The notes below the pieces were generated by a model. It did not search any database and was not told where the DNA came from. It saw only the letters and a list, made by a program, of their open reading frames with translations. The position numbers and the translations under genes were made by a program. A stretch of 64,000 nucleotides of DNA from Crocinitomicaceae bacterium (GTDB lineage: Bacteria; Bacteroidota; Bacteroidia; Flavobacteriales_D; Crocinitomicaceae): NCBI GenBank assembly GCA_021325675.1, contig JAJTCM010000008.1, positions 62,001 through 126,000 of the forward strand, in the 5' to 3' direction. Shown here one piece after another: positions 1-8,234 of this stretch (positions within the stretch are counted from its first letter, which is position 1; every line of letters begins with the position of its first letter).

Positions 1-1174
1 CACCGGCAAATAGTTTTGTTCCTTTCGAAACCAAGGTGTAAACAATGTCCCAGGAAGTATTCAGGGACGTCATCGGAAGCCCGCTATTGATCCGGTCCCA
101 GTTATTTCCGTTATCTGATGTGACAGCCAGGCCATTGGCAAAGGTCCCGGCGAATACTTTCCCGTTGACTGCCGCTAAAGAGAGGACATCACTGTGCGTC
201 AAACCGGTGTTTATCAGGTTCCAGCTTGAACCGCCATTGTTTGAAATATAGGCATTATTGTAGGCTGTTCCTGCATATAAATTGGTGCCGTCAGATCCCA
301 TACTTGTTACCCACAAGGTTTGCAAGCCGGTATTCATTTCAGCCCAGGTATCCCCGTTATCCGTTGAGCGGAAAATACCGCCACCGTAAATGGAACAGTA
401 GATATTATTTCCATGAACCAGCAAGCGGTCATTAACACTCCCCGATACGAGTATGTTTTCCCAGCTGGTACCTCCATTCGTTGAACGGAAAATTCCATAC
501 ATGGTGCTGGCGAAAATTGTTGTGCTGTTTTTTACCACAATAGAACCGATAGCGGTATCTGCGAGCGCCGACAAGGTCCACGACAAGCCTAAGTCTGACG
601 TAGAATAAATACCATAAGACGTTGCTGCAAAAATCGTAGATCCCAGAAAGTCAGTTGCGGCGAGCTCGTTTAAGCTGAACCCGCTTATATCCGTGCTCAG
701 GTCTATCCAGGTTGCGCCATTGTCGGAGGTCATTTCCATACCGGCAGCTGTTCCTGCAAAAATTCCGCTTTGCAATACAAGCAGGTCATTGATTTGCGGG
801 TTGACCATGTCGTTGGTGACGTTGGTCCAGTTCAGGCCGTTATCCGAAGACAAAAATGCCCCCGCGTTTGTACCAGCCATGAGCATCGTTCCTCCCACAC
901 CGAAAGTTGCAATGGAATTAACATAAGCTTCTTCGCCGTTTGGGTCTGAAGGGTCAATCATGCCGTTGTTCCTTTTATTCCAGTTTGTTCCGTTATCGGA
1001 AGATTGGAATAAACCACCGCCATTTGTTCCGGCATACACATTGGATGTCCCGAAAGCGAAACAGCGAATGGTGCTTCCTTCCGGGCCTTTGGTAAGCTCC
1101 CATTGGGCGTTCCCGGGGTTAAAACCTGTCCAAAGTGCAGCCAGCAGGCAACATAGTATAGTAATTTTTTTCAT
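1..1174 (-). CDS. Secreted BNR/sortilin-like beta-propeller protein (3' end outside window)
   Basis: Partial gene: the frame is open from the ATG at 1174 to the window edge, about 390 codons. The N-terminus is a signal peptide (MKKITILCCLLAALWTG, ending near an NAQ cleavage site). The rest is a chain of roughly 45-residue repeats with the pattern TSDNGxxW or STDNGxTW alternating with IFAGT or LYAGT strands, which is the BNR/sortilin propeller signature. Bacteroidota proteins of this type are usually exported and often end in a type IX sorting domain, but the C-terminus is not in the window. It is the fourth minus-strand gene after ompA-like, kinase and regulator, and has its own promoter with the shared palindrome at 1236. 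Substrate or partner cannot be read from the sequence. Confidence 0.85.
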   Translation of the reverse strand, partial: MKKITILCCLLAALWTGFNPGNAQWELTKGPEGSTIRCFAFGTSNVYAGTNGGGLFQSSDNGTNWNKRNNGMIDPSDPNGEEAYVNSIATFGVGGTMLMAGTNAGAFLSSDNGLNWTNVTNDMVNPQINDLLVLQSGIFAGTAAGMEMTSDNGATWIDLSTDISGFSLNELAATDFLGSTIFAATSYGIYSTSDLGLSWTLSALADTAIGSIVVKNSTTIFASTMYGIFRSTNGGTSWENILVSGSVNDRLLVHGNNIYCSIYGGGIFRSTDNGDTWAEMNTGLQTLWVTSMGSDGTNLYAGTAYNNAYISNNGGSSWNLINTGLTHSDVLSLAAVNGKVFAGTFANGLAVTSDNGNNWDRINSGLPMTSLNTSWDIVYTLVSKGTKLFAG

Positions 1175-1204
1175 GGTGAAATTATATTAACTTGTTTCTG
1201 GAAG

Positions 1205-1251
1205 CAAAGCTACAGCAAGCTAAAAGTTCACACAATAGAACAAAAGTTATA
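1205..1251 (-). promoter_or_regulatory. Promoter with TATAAC-N4-GTTATA-type palindrome
   Basis: On the minus strand a -7 element TAGCTTTG (1205-1212) is preceded by a TTG 20 nt upstream (-33 type). Directly before that is the palindrome TATAAC-TTTT-GTTCTA (1236-1251), one mismatch from perfect. The palindrome ends 23 nt from the -7 element. The same palindrome occurs before the response regulator and the ompA-like gene. Confidence 0.6.
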
Positions 1252-1308
1252 CCTGATCAGGGTCTGTAGGATCCACTCGGAAATCGCCCTGCAGACACTC
1301 TGATATTC

Positions 1309-1941
1309 TCAATTTTTATAGATTTTATTTAACGCTTCCGTACGGTTCTGAACATGGAGCTTTTCGTAGATGTTGTGAATGTGCTGCCGGACGGTACCGG
1401 TAGTAATGCTGAGCTTATCGGCCACTTCTTTGTAAAGGAAACCTTTGGCAAGCAATTCCATAATTTCTTTTTCGCGCTTGCTGAGCAGCTTGAAATCTTC
1501 GTTCACCTGGTGGTCTTTTTGCTGGAAGGTCGTTACGAGCTTGCGTGCGATCTGGGCGCTCATGGGTGAGCCTCCGTTATACAGCTCCACGATGGATTCG
1601 ATCATTTTCTGGCCCGGCGTATTTTTAAGCAGGTAACCCGAAGCGCCGGCCGCGAGGGCATCAAAAACCTGGTCGCTGTTTTCAAAAATGGTGAACATCA
1701 TAAACTGGGTTTGCGGACTGAGAGCCGAAGCCTGTTTTACACAGGAAATCCCGTCCATGCGCGGCAGGTTGATATCCATAATGACAATATCGGGCTGGAG
1801 GGCAGCAATGTCTTCGAGCGCATCTTCCGCACTTGAAAAGGAAGCCTGCAACTGCAATTCTGCCGATGAGCGAATGATGTTTTCCAGTTCCTGCCTGATC
1901 TCAGGCATGTCTTCCACGATACAAATGTTTATTTTCTTCAT
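1309..1941 (-). CDS. NarL/LuxR-family response regulator
   Basis: 210 aa. The receiver domain covers about residues 3-120 with acidic pair E10/D11, phospho-acceptor D56 (IVIMDINLP) and the conserved Lys near 105 (GYLLKN). A LuxR-type helix-turn-helix follows at about 148-205 (LSKREKEIMELLAKG, then VADKLSITTGTVRQHI). It is encoded just downstream of a HisKA_3 histidine kinase on the same strand, which is the usual partner arrangement, so it is probably phosphorylated by that kinase. The start is the ATG at 1941. A TAnnTTTG promoter and a perfect palindrome overlapping the kinase stop codon lie upstream, so it can be transcribed separately and may bind its own promoter. Confidence 0.92.
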   Translation of the reverse strand: MKKINICIVEDMPEIRQELENIIRSSAELQLQASFSSAEDALEDIAALQPDIVIMDINLPRMDGISCVKQASALSPQTQFMMFTIFENSDQVFDALAAGASGYLLKNTPGQKMIESIVELYNGGSPMSAQIARKLVTTFQQKDHQVNEDFKLLSKREKEIMELLAKGFLYKEVADKLSITTGTVRQHIHNIYEKLHVQNRTEALNKIYKN

Positions 1942-1961
1942 AGCTTCTTCCTTTTCGGGAA

Positions 1962-2008
1962 CAAAATTAAGCGAAGCCCGTCCTTCTTCCTATATAACCT
2001 TTGTTATA
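1962..2008 (-). promoter_or_regulatory. Response-regulator promoter with perfect TATAAC-N4-GTTATA palindrome
   Basis: The minus-strand -7 element TAATTTTG is at 1962-1969. The perfect palindrome TATAAC-AAAG-GTTATA is at 1993-2008, again exactly 23 nt from the -7 element, and overlaps the end of the kinase gene. The spacing would centre the site near -42 of the transcript, a classic activator position. Confidence 0.6.
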
Positions 2009-3944
2009 ACAGGCGTTCTTCCGCCAGGTGGATTTCGATTGTAAATGGTTTATAACTGCTGATTTTCCATTCGCCGCCAATTTCCTGCATGCGGTAAAGC
2101 ATATTTTTCATGCCGTTTCCGTAAGGGTTACCGTTGTTTTCCGGGATTCCGCGGCCATTGTCACTGATCGAAATTGCAATGCCTTTTTCAAAATTCATAC
2201 CCAGCTTCACCTGGCTGGCGCCGGAATGCTTGATGCAATTGTGCAGGGCTTCTTTTACCACCAGATATAAATTGCGGCGCTTAATACCTGAAATCGGCTG
2301 CTGCGGCACCTCATCCGGGATATCAAATACAAAATCGAGGTTAACGGAGCTGAGCAGTTGCCCCGATTGGTAACGAATGTAGCTGACAAAATCCTCGAGG
2401 TTGTCCTGTTCGAGGTTCATGGACCAGATAATTTCGTTCATCTGGTTGATCAGCAAACCCGATGTTTCGGCAACTTTGACCGTTTTTTCATTGCTGTAGC
2501 CGAGATTGTTGCTCAATAAATGGATCACGCTCAAACCTGAGCCGATTTCGTCGTGCATTTCCCGGGCGATGCGCTGCCGTTCTTTCTGCTGGCCTTCGAG
2601 CGTGGCTTTGAGCTCCCGCAATTCCCTGTCTTTTTCCAGGTCAAGCAATTTCTGCCGGTGCATTTTTTTGCGCTGCTTAGCCAGATAAAAAGCAAAAAGC
2701 AGGCATAAAACAAGGAAAACGACAATTCCCAGTGAAGCCAGGAGCCAGCTGTTTTTTTGGCGGATACTTTTTTCATTCAGCTCGATCTGCAGCTTGTTTT
2801 CAGCGATTTGCCTGTCCTTTTCGGCTGTTTTGTATTCTTTTTCAAGCCGGGCAACATGTTTCTTTTCCTCGATCCCGGACAATGAGTCGTTGAGGTGCAC
2901 GTATTTCTTCAAATACGTATAGGCCGAAGCATGCTTTCCTAATTTGGAGTGAATATCGGAAAGCAGCTTGTATTGCTGGCTGAGATTATTGTACACCTGG
3001 TACTGTTCGTTGATTTTCACGGCTTCGAGCGCATATCGGTTGGCTTCCGGGTAATTTTGTTTTTCGTAGTACACGACTGCCAGCGCATTCAGCGCATTTG
3101 CCAGGTTACTCGTAAAAGCAAAGCTTTCCGCATCTTTCCGGGCCTTTTCGAGCACGCGGACAGCATCATCGTATTTTTTCTGCTGGGTGTACACGTTCCC
3201 CAAACCAAGGTAAGCCAGGTTTTCCGTATAAATTTGGGGGTTAGTTTTGCAGATTTCCAGGCTTTGGCTGAAAGCGTCGTATGCTTTTTCGTATTTCCCA
3301 AGCGAAACGTAAGCACCGCCGAGGTTGGTCAATGTATAAGCAATGGCGCCCTGGTCGTTTTTTGTGCGGCTCAGGTCAATGGATTTCCGGAAATACTCAA
3401 TGGATTTGGGATAATCGCGCATGTTGAGATAAACCGTTCCCATATTCTGGTAGATCACATTCAGGTGCTCTTCCCGGCGGATCTTTTTAAAAATCCGGAC
3501 TGCCTGGAGAAAATAGACCATGGAAGAATCGAATTCCCCCATGTAATTGAACACATTCGCAATATTATTGCTGGTTTTGGCGCGCTCAAAGTCCAGGTGG
3601 TATTTTTCTGTCAGGACAAGCGCTTTACGGCTGAGCTCAAGGGATTCCTGCAGCTTGCCTTGTTCGTTGAGAATAGTGCCATACAGGCCGGCGTAGGTAA
3701 TCTGTCCTTTTATGTTGCCGGTTTTTTCGCTCAGCTTGCGTGCCTTTTTGTAGTAGAAGGCCGCACTGTCGGTATCGCTTTGTAATTTATACAGGCCATA
3801 ATCGTAATAAAGCCTGATTTTGGTGGTGTCTTCCTTTGTATTTCCGATTAACTGTAACAAGCTGTCCCCGACAGGGCCCTGCGCTGAAACAGGAAGAAAA
3901 AAAAGGCTGAAACTGAAAAATAATAAATAAATCTGCGCTTTCAT
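2004..3944 (-). CDS. TPR-containing sensor histidine kinase (HisKA_3 type)
   Basis: 646 aa. A signal peptide (about 1-21) is followed by a periplasmic TPR array (about 30-345, repeats of the form AxxYFxKALxL), a coiled region, one transmembrane helix near 400 (WLLASLGIVVFLVLCLLFAF) and a cytoplasmic kinase core. The dimerisation/phosphoacceptor segment reads RQRIAREMHDEIGSGLS (His near 462). The HATPase domain shows VVKEALHNCIKHS (N box) and ISDNGRGIPENN (G1 box). The HisKA_3 subtype pairs with NarL/LuxR regulators, and one follows immediately. The TPR array is the likely input domain; the stimulus is not evident. The ompA-like gene lies 45 bp upstream, so the three probably form a signalling locus. 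Confidence 0.92.
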   Translation of the reverse strand: MKAQIYLLFFSFSLFFLPVSAQGPVGDSLLQLIGNTKEDTTKIRLYYDYGLYKLQSDTDSAAFYYKKARKLSEKTGNIKGQITYAGLYGTILNEQGKLQESLELSRKALVLTEKYHLDFERAKTSNNIANVFNYMGEFDSSMVYFLQAVRIFKKIRREEHLNVIYQNMGTVYLNMRDYPKSIEYFRKSIDLSRTKNDQGAIAYTLTNLGGAYVSLGKYEKAYDAFSQSLEICKTNPQIYTENLAYLGLGNVYTQQKKYDDAVRVLEKARKDAESFAFTSNLANALNALAVVYYEKQNYPEANRYALEAVKINEQYQVYNNLSQQYKLLSDIHSKLGKHASAYTYLKKYVHLNDSLSGIEEKKHVARLEKEYKTAEKDRQIAENKLQIELNEKSIRQKNSWLLASLGIVVFLVLCLLFAFYLAKQRKKMHRQKLLDLEKDRELRELKATLEGQQKERQRIAREMHDEIGSGLSVIHLLSNNLGYSNEKTVKVAETSGLLINQMNEIIWSMNLEQDNLEDFVSYIRYQSGQLLSSVNLDFVFDIPDEVPQQPISGIKRRNLYLVVKEALHNCIKHSGASQVKLGMNFEKGIAISISDNGRGIPENNGNPYGNGMKNMLYRMQEIGGEWKISSYKPFTIEIHLAEERLL

Positions 3945-3989
3945 CAGAAGGCAAAATAAATACTATTTTTCAATTCAGCCTGAAGAAAG

Positions 3990-5063
3990 TTAAAGTTTGA
4001 TGAATTCTACGCGGCGGTTATTAGCCATTCCCTGGGAGCTTGTATTCGGGGAAAGCGGCTCACTTTCACCTTTTCCTTCCGGCTCCATGCGGGAAGCGTC
4101 AATCCCGAAATCCTTGGTGAGTGTTGCTTTTACGGAATTAGCCCTGCGCTTCGATAAATCCAGGTTGGCTTCGTCGGTTCCGTTGCTGTCTGTGTGGCCC
4201 ACGATTTTCACTTTTACATCCGGGTTATCTTTTAAAACCTGCGCAATTTCTTTCAGCGTCCCGTAAGATGTTGATTTGATTTTGTCGGAATTCACATCGA
4301 ACTGGATCCCGCGTGTAACGAGCTTTCCTTCTGTGATCAGCTTGCTGCGCATATCCGGCGCACCTACAGCCACCCGCAGGTTAGAAATGTAAATATTGTC
4401 CTCTTCGCTGTAAATTCCCGGGCTGATGCTCAAGGCATTGCACATTACACCGGACGGTATGAAAAGCGGAATGTCCACTACTTTTTCCTGGTCCATGTAC
4501 AAACGGCCGCGCTCTTTCTGTACCCAAAGCGCAAAATGGATCACTTTCCGGGCTTTGCCTGTGTACGTTTTTTTCTCAATCACGGATTCCAGGCCTGCCG
4601 GACCTGCATCAAGCCAGTTGTTGGCAACAATCGTGCTCGCCTGCACGCTGATCCCTGCACCGGAACCTTCCCGTCCGAAAAACTGGTAAGCGTTGCTTGC
4701 ATTGAAAACATCGAGCTCAATGTAATTAGTCGACTCGGTGTGATCTGTTGTAACAATAGCATCAAACTCAATCGTGTAATTCTCCGGGAAAGCTTTGATG
4801 TTTAATTGCGGACGATAACCGATTTCTGACGATAACCTCAGCCATTTGCCTTCTGTATTGCTCACTGTTACAAGCTCTCCGGAGCCGTTTGTGTTCCATG
4901 AAGCCGGGAAATCCCCTACTTCGCCCGAAGCAAAATTGTCATAAAAAAGCACTTCTTCGCCCGGGATGAAGTCGAATTTGGAATACGTTTTAAAGTCACT
5001 ATCGGTTTGGGCATTCAATCCCGCCATTGTCATTAAAAAAACTGCCGTACAGACTGGTTTCAT
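3990..5063 (-). CDS. OmpA-family outer-membrane protein with N-terminal lectin/LamG-like domain
   Basis: 357 aa with a signal peptide (about 1-19, ending LNAQ). Residues about 35-235 look like a beta-sandwich of lamin-G/lectin type (IEFDAIVTTD, IYISNLRVAV). The C-terminal 110 residues are an OmpA peptidoglycan-binding domain with IQFDVNSDKI, IVGHTDSNGT, LSKRRANSVK and MANNRRVEFIKL. It should sit in the outer membrane or periplasm and anchor to peptidoglycan. It is first in the minus-strand cluster with the TPR kinase and regulator and has the shared palindrome at 5123-5138. Ligand of the N-terminal domain unknown. Confidence 0.88.
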   Translation of the reverse strand: MKPVCTAVFLMTMAGLNAQTDSDFKTYSKFDFIPGEEVLFYDNFASGEVGDFPASWNTNGSGELVTVSNTEGKWLRLSSEIGYRPQLNIKAFPENYTIEFDAIVTTDHTESTNYIELDVFNASNAYQFFGREGSGAGISVQASTIVANNWLDAGPAGLESVIEKKTYTGKARKVIHFALWVQKERGRLYMDQEKVVDIPLFIPSGVMCNALSISPGIYSEEDNIYISNLRVAVGAPDMRSKLITEGKLVTRGIQFDVNSDKIKSTSYGTLKEIAQVLKDNPDVKVKIVGHTDSNGTDEANLDLSKRRANSVKATLTKDFGIDASRMEPEGKGESEPLSPNTSSQGMANNRRVEFIKL

Positions 5064-5086
5064 GGATTCAGATTTTAAATTTTAGG

Positions 5087-5138
5087 CGAAGATAAAAAGT
5101 TTTACAGACAGAAAAACGGAAGTATAACAAAAGTTATA
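5087..5138 (-). promoter_or_regulatory. ompA-like gene promoter region with perfect TATAAC-N4-GTTATA palindrome
   Basis: The palindrome TATAAC-TTTT-GTTATA (5123-5138, minus-strand reading) lies 60-75 nt before the ATG. The best -7 candidate is TATCTTCG (5087-5094), one mismatch from TAnnTTTG and 28 nt from the palindrome, so the spacing differs from the other two sites. Confidence 0.5.
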
Positions 5139-5278
5139 TGTGAATTGAAATTTGAAGTCCGGAATTTGAATGAAAATAATGAATAATGATCGGAACGCTG
5201 AATAGCAGCAACAGTTTTCGGGAAAATTGTAACGCTGTTTGGAGTGAATATTCTTAACTTGGGATAAAATTGAATGTC

Positions 5279-5422
5279 ATGGGAAAAAACAAAAAACCCG
5301 GCGAAGGACCGGACAAAACGGCCAAACCTGGAAAACAGGAAGGACTTCTTTCACGGGAAAACCCGGTAAAAGACGCATCCCGGGGGAGCAGCCCGGATTT
5401 GAGAAAGGGGTTTATTAAATAG
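5279..5422 (+). CDS. Small basic hypothetical protein (47 aa)
   Basis: An open frame ATG-TAG of 47 codons inside an otherwise empty gap. The product is Lys/Pro/Gly-rich (MGKNKKPGEGPDKTAKPGKQ, then GLLSRENPV...LRKGFIK), hydrophilic, with no signal peptide or domain. The G+C of the frame matches the core genome and the composition is not random, which is why I list it. No convincing TAnnTTTG promoter precedes it; the nearest upstream AT-rich motif is TAACTTGG. Function unknown. Confidence 0.4.
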   Translation: MGKNKKPGEGPDKTAKPGKQEGLLSRENPVKDASRGSSPDLRKGFIK

Positions 5423-5437
5423 GCACTTTTTCGAAAC

Positions 5438-6145
5438 TCATTTAACGCGCTTGTCTGAGACCGGCTCGAGCCATTTGTGCTTACCGCAAACTGTGCAGTT
5501 TTTTCCGGGGACTGCTTCTTCTACATTACCGCAATAAATGCAGGCATATTCCTTGCCCGTTTCTGTTTGCTCGACGGCGTTCCTCAGTAATTCGGGAAAA
5601 ATCGGTAACCCGGGACGCACCTGGCTGTCTTCAAAAAAATAAATGCTGATCTCACCGGATGTTTCGAGATAAGCCCGGCGTACCTGCCCTAAGTGATCAA
5701 CGCTTTTAAGACGCAATTCTGCAAAAAACTTATCGTCCGGCAGCCTTACGCGCCTGTAATTTTCATAATCAATGCGCCCGTCCATGATCATGCGTATGGC
5801 TTTTCCCTCCAGCAAAACCTCTATTTTGTCACTTTTAGACGTAAAGCTGGTAATCATCCTGTAAAAAAGGATTACCACAATGATAACGATGATCCCAAAG
5901 ACAAGCGGTACGTAGTCGTAAAACATCGGGTCACCGGTAGCTGATCCCAGCGCGATCAATATTGCAAGCTCGAAGACAGAAAGCTGCTTGACGCCCCTTT
6001 TGCTTAAAAACTTGAGGGCAATAATCAGTACGAGAAACATTATGAAGGTCCGGAGGGCAATTTCTCCCCAATAAGACACGGGAATGTCTTCCTGGTAAAA
6101 AATCCGTTCCCAGTCAAAAGGCCGGAGGTGTTCGGTATCTTTCAT
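5438..6145 (-). CDS. DUF421 (YetF-like) membrane protein with C-terminal zinc ribbon
   Basis: 235 aa. Three transmembrane helices lie in the first 105 residues (FIMFLVLIIALKFLSKRG; VFELAILIALGSATGD; VFGIIVIIVVILFYRMI). A cytoplasmic YetF/DUF421 domain follows with KSDKIEVLLEGKAIRMI and LRLKSVDHLGQVRRAYLE. The C-terminus carries C-x2-C-x10-C-x2-C (CIYCGNVEEAVPGKNCTVC), a rubredoxin-like zinc ribbon that goes beyond the basic DUF421 domain. The family role is poorly known; YetF proteins have been tied to spore and stress biology in Bacillus. Metal binding by the four Cys is inferred. Confidence 0.82.
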   Translation of the reverse strand: MKDTEHLRPFDWERIFYQEDIPVSYWGEIALRTFIMFLVLIIALKFLSKRGVKQLSVFELAILIALGSATGDPMFYDYVPLVFGIIVIIVVILFYRMITSFTSKSDKIEVLLEGKAIRMIMDGRIDYENYRRVRLPDDKFFAELRLKSVDHLGQVRRAYLETSGEISIYFFEDSQVRPGLPIFPELLRNAVEQTETGKEYACIYCGNVEEAVPGKNCTVCGKHKWLEPVSDKRVK

Positions 6146-6679
6146 TTCAGTAAATTATCTTATCAAATTTAAACAAATAAACAGTATAATCCTTACACGA
6201 AAAACGGCTTTGCTTTAACAAAAAAGACCCGCAACTTGTGCAGGCCCGTTTCTGTTTTTCTATTATTCCAGTTTGCTATCCCGGTAATTAATCATCCGGT
6301 TAATGCCATATGTATCCGGGAAAGGCCCGAAATAAGCCCTCAGCAATTATTCGGTTGCGAAAATTATTTTCATTTATTTCAAATTTATTCTGCTTTTTAT
6401 GCGTTATGATTATGTAGTGTTAACGGAAATTCAGGGTTTCGATCCTGCAAATAAATCAAGGCACCGTTGAAAAGCTGTGGAACCAATGTGCAGAATGTTT
6501 AGGTAGTAGTAGTTGTTGGTAAGGTTCCCGGATTTTTCACGGTGTTTTTTGTTCCTGTCAGCAAATTAACAATCACATGACGATAGCCAAAACAAAAAAA
6601 GAGCGCCCACTTGTGGTGGATCGCTCTCTTTGATTTTTGCAAGAATTGAATTTAAACCTGCATAAAATACTGTAACTTT
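6146..6679. other. 534-bp gap without intact gene
   Basis: No convincing reading frame. It holds two minus-strand terminator-like hairpins: 6220-6244 (stem CCCGCA/TGCAGG beside an A-run on the plus strand) and 6594-6626, listed separately. The stretch 6380-6500 has core-like composition and may be decayed coding DNA, but I cannot assign it. Confidence 0.5.
6594..6626 (-). terminator. Rho-independent terminator of the small lipoprotein gene
   Basis: Read on the minus strand: stem GAGCG/CGCTC (6622-6626 with 6601-6605), an inner CCA/TGG pair, then a run of seven T. It sits 54 nt after the stop codon of the lipoprotein gene. Confidence 0.7.
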
Positions 6680-6928
6680 TTAGTCATCAATTGTACAGTT
6701 AACTGTATATGTTCCTAAAAGGTCGCTATCCGTTTTTTCGTTTGCGTCACATTTGTCCTCTGCACCTACACGGTCATCTTTGTAGGTATATTTTGCGTAA
6801 TCTTCGGTTGTGCTTCCGCCTTCGCCTGTATACGTCTTAGAACACTCGCAAACGTACTCACGCTTACAAGACCCAAGGGTTACACCGGCTAACAGTAAAA
6901 CCCCTAATATTAAACTTGACTTTTTCAT
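6680..6928 (-). CDS. Small Cys-rich lipoprotein, hypothetical
   Basis: 82 aa with a lipoprotein signal: MKKSSLILGVLLLAGVTLGSC, lipid-modified Cys at 21. The mature part is acidic and has four more Cys (CEC near 27-29, one near 59, one near 78), so disulphides are possible. No known domain. Likely membrane-anchored in the periplasm or on the surface. Monocistronic, with a clear terminator downstream. Confidence 0.75.
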   Translation of the reverse strand: MKKSSLILGVLLLAGVTLGSCKREYVCECSKTYTGEGGSTTEDYAKYTYKDDRVGAEDKCDANEKTDSDLLGTYTVNCTIDD

Positions 6929-7154
6929 CGTATTTAGATTTAATTGTATTTAAGGTCAAAGATCAGCTTCTTTTTTTGTTGATGTGTTATAAAATTCCAC
7001 GTGTATCTTGCATCATTCTTAATAAATGCCCGATATTAACAAGTTTTGGGGAAATCGCCCTGGAAACGGAATATCCCGCTAAACAAAGGTTTACGTGTCT
7101 TTCCGCAGAGTTTATGGAGAAAAGAAATAAAATACTACTTTTAGTTGTCGAATA

Positions 7155-7231
7155 ACAACCATAAGTAGCGTGATTACAACCATAAGTGTTTGTTTTTTCT
7201 TGGATACGGGGAATGGATGCCGGTACCTTTG
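7155..7231 (+). promoter_or_regulatory. Promoter with two direct-repeat operators for the XRE-pentapeptide gene
   Basis: A -33 TTG (7200-7202) and -7 TACCTTTG (7224-7231) are 21 nt apart, matching the Bacteroidota consensus. Just upstream are two identical 12-mers ACAACCATAAGT at 7155-7166 and 7176-7187, 21 bp apart (two helical turns), so bound proteins would lie on one face of the DNA. Confidence 0.65.
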
Positions 7232-7260
7232 CAGCATCAAACAATTAAATAGATAGTCTC

Positions 7261-8157
7261 ATGTTAAACACGAAAATCATTGGCAATAAAATCGCCGAAG
7301 CAAGAAAGAAGGTAAACATTTCCCAGTCACAGCTTGCGCAAAGCCTGTTCATCAGCCCACAGGCCGTTGGAAAGTGGGAGCGCGGGGAATCCATGCCGGA
7401 TATTATCACGCTTAACCGCCTGGCCGAACTCCTGGGCGTCGACCTTAACTATTTTTCAGATAGCTTCCCTTCTGCAGCAGCTGAAAATGTACCCGCTGAC
7501 CCTATCGTCCGGAACCAGGCTGAATTATCTCCGGGAAAAGAGGAAAAGCTCGCCTGGGATATGTCCCGCGGTAATTGGTTGGACGCAGACTTTTCAGGCC
7601 TGAAAAACCTGAACGAAAAATTCAGCTCCTCTAATATGCAGCGCTGCCTGTTTACCGGTTCGGACCTGTCGGGGCTTCTCCTCAGCGGAAATAACGTGGA
7701 CCGCTGCGATTTTTCGGGATCCAACATCAGCAACAGCCACATAAAACGCTCCCATCTAGCCAATAACGTATTCAGGGACTGCTCACTGAATGCAGCTGAA
7801 TTTTCAGGCAGCTACGTTTACGCCTGTGATTTTACCGCTGCCGATTTTACAGGAATGACCCTTAAATCCGGTGGCTTCGAGAAAAATACGCTGACGAATA
7901 CTGTTTTAAACCGGACCTCTTTCATAGAATCGCACCTTGTCGACCTTGTTTTTGAAGGCACGGTCGAAAACTGTTATTTTGAAAATTGCTCCTTCAAGCG
8001 TGTGACATTCCGCAACGCGAAGCTGGTCAACACTTTCTTTAAAAACAAAAGCCTGAAACAGATCCGCTTCGTTGACTGCCAGGCCGACCGCATGACTTAC
8101 GAATTCCTCAAAAACGGGAAAGCCGATCTGAGCGGGTTGAGCCTGATAACGGAGTAA
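7261..8157 (+). CDS. XRE-family regulator fused to pentapeptide-repeat domain
   Basis: 298 aa. The N-terminal HTH_XRE domain (about 5-62) reads NKIAEARKKVNISQSQLAQ and ISPQAVGKWERGESMPDI. After an alanine-rich linker, residues about 100-295 are repeats of five with a central hydrophobic residue (CLFTGSDLSGLLLSG; CDFTAADFTGMTL), the right-handed beta-helix of pentapeptide proteins. The HTH should bind DNA, plausibly the twin 12-mers in its own promoter. The helix could be a protein-interaction surface. The fusion occurs elsewhere in Bacteroidota, but its target is not known to me. Single gene, with a terminator at 8178. Confidence 0.85.
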   Translation: MLNTKIIGNKIAEARKKVNISQSQLAQSLFISPQAVGKWERGESMPDIITLNRLAELLGVDLNYFSDSFPSAAAENVPADPIVRNQAELSPGKEEKLAWDMSRGNWLDADFSGLKNLNEKFSSSNMQRCLFTGSDLSGLLLSGNNVDRCDFSGSNISNSHIKRSHLANNVFRDCSLNAAEFSGSYVYACDFTAADFTGMTLKSGGFEKNTLTNTVLNRTSFIESHLVDLVFEGTVENCYFENCSFKRVTFRNAKLVNTFFKNKSLKQIRFVDCQADRMTYEFLKNGKADLSGLSLITE

Positions 8158-8177
8158 GAAAAATATAACACAATCGA

Positions 8178-8200
8178 AAGCTCATCGCAACGGTGGGCTT
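8178..8200 (+). terminator. Terminator of the XRE-pentapeptide gene
   Basis: Hairpin AAGCTCA/TGGGCTT with a nine-base loop followed by TTTTG, 21 nt after the stop codon. The 23-nt unit recurs with one mismatch in inverted orientation at 9165-9187. Confidence 0.65.
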
Positions 8201-8234
8201 TTGTCGTGAATTAATCCGGGTCAGAACCTTATTG

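Noticed and set aside
2949-3785. 278-codon open frame on the plus strand opposite the TPR kinase
   Set aside because: Antisense shadow of the TPR array; no signal or family.
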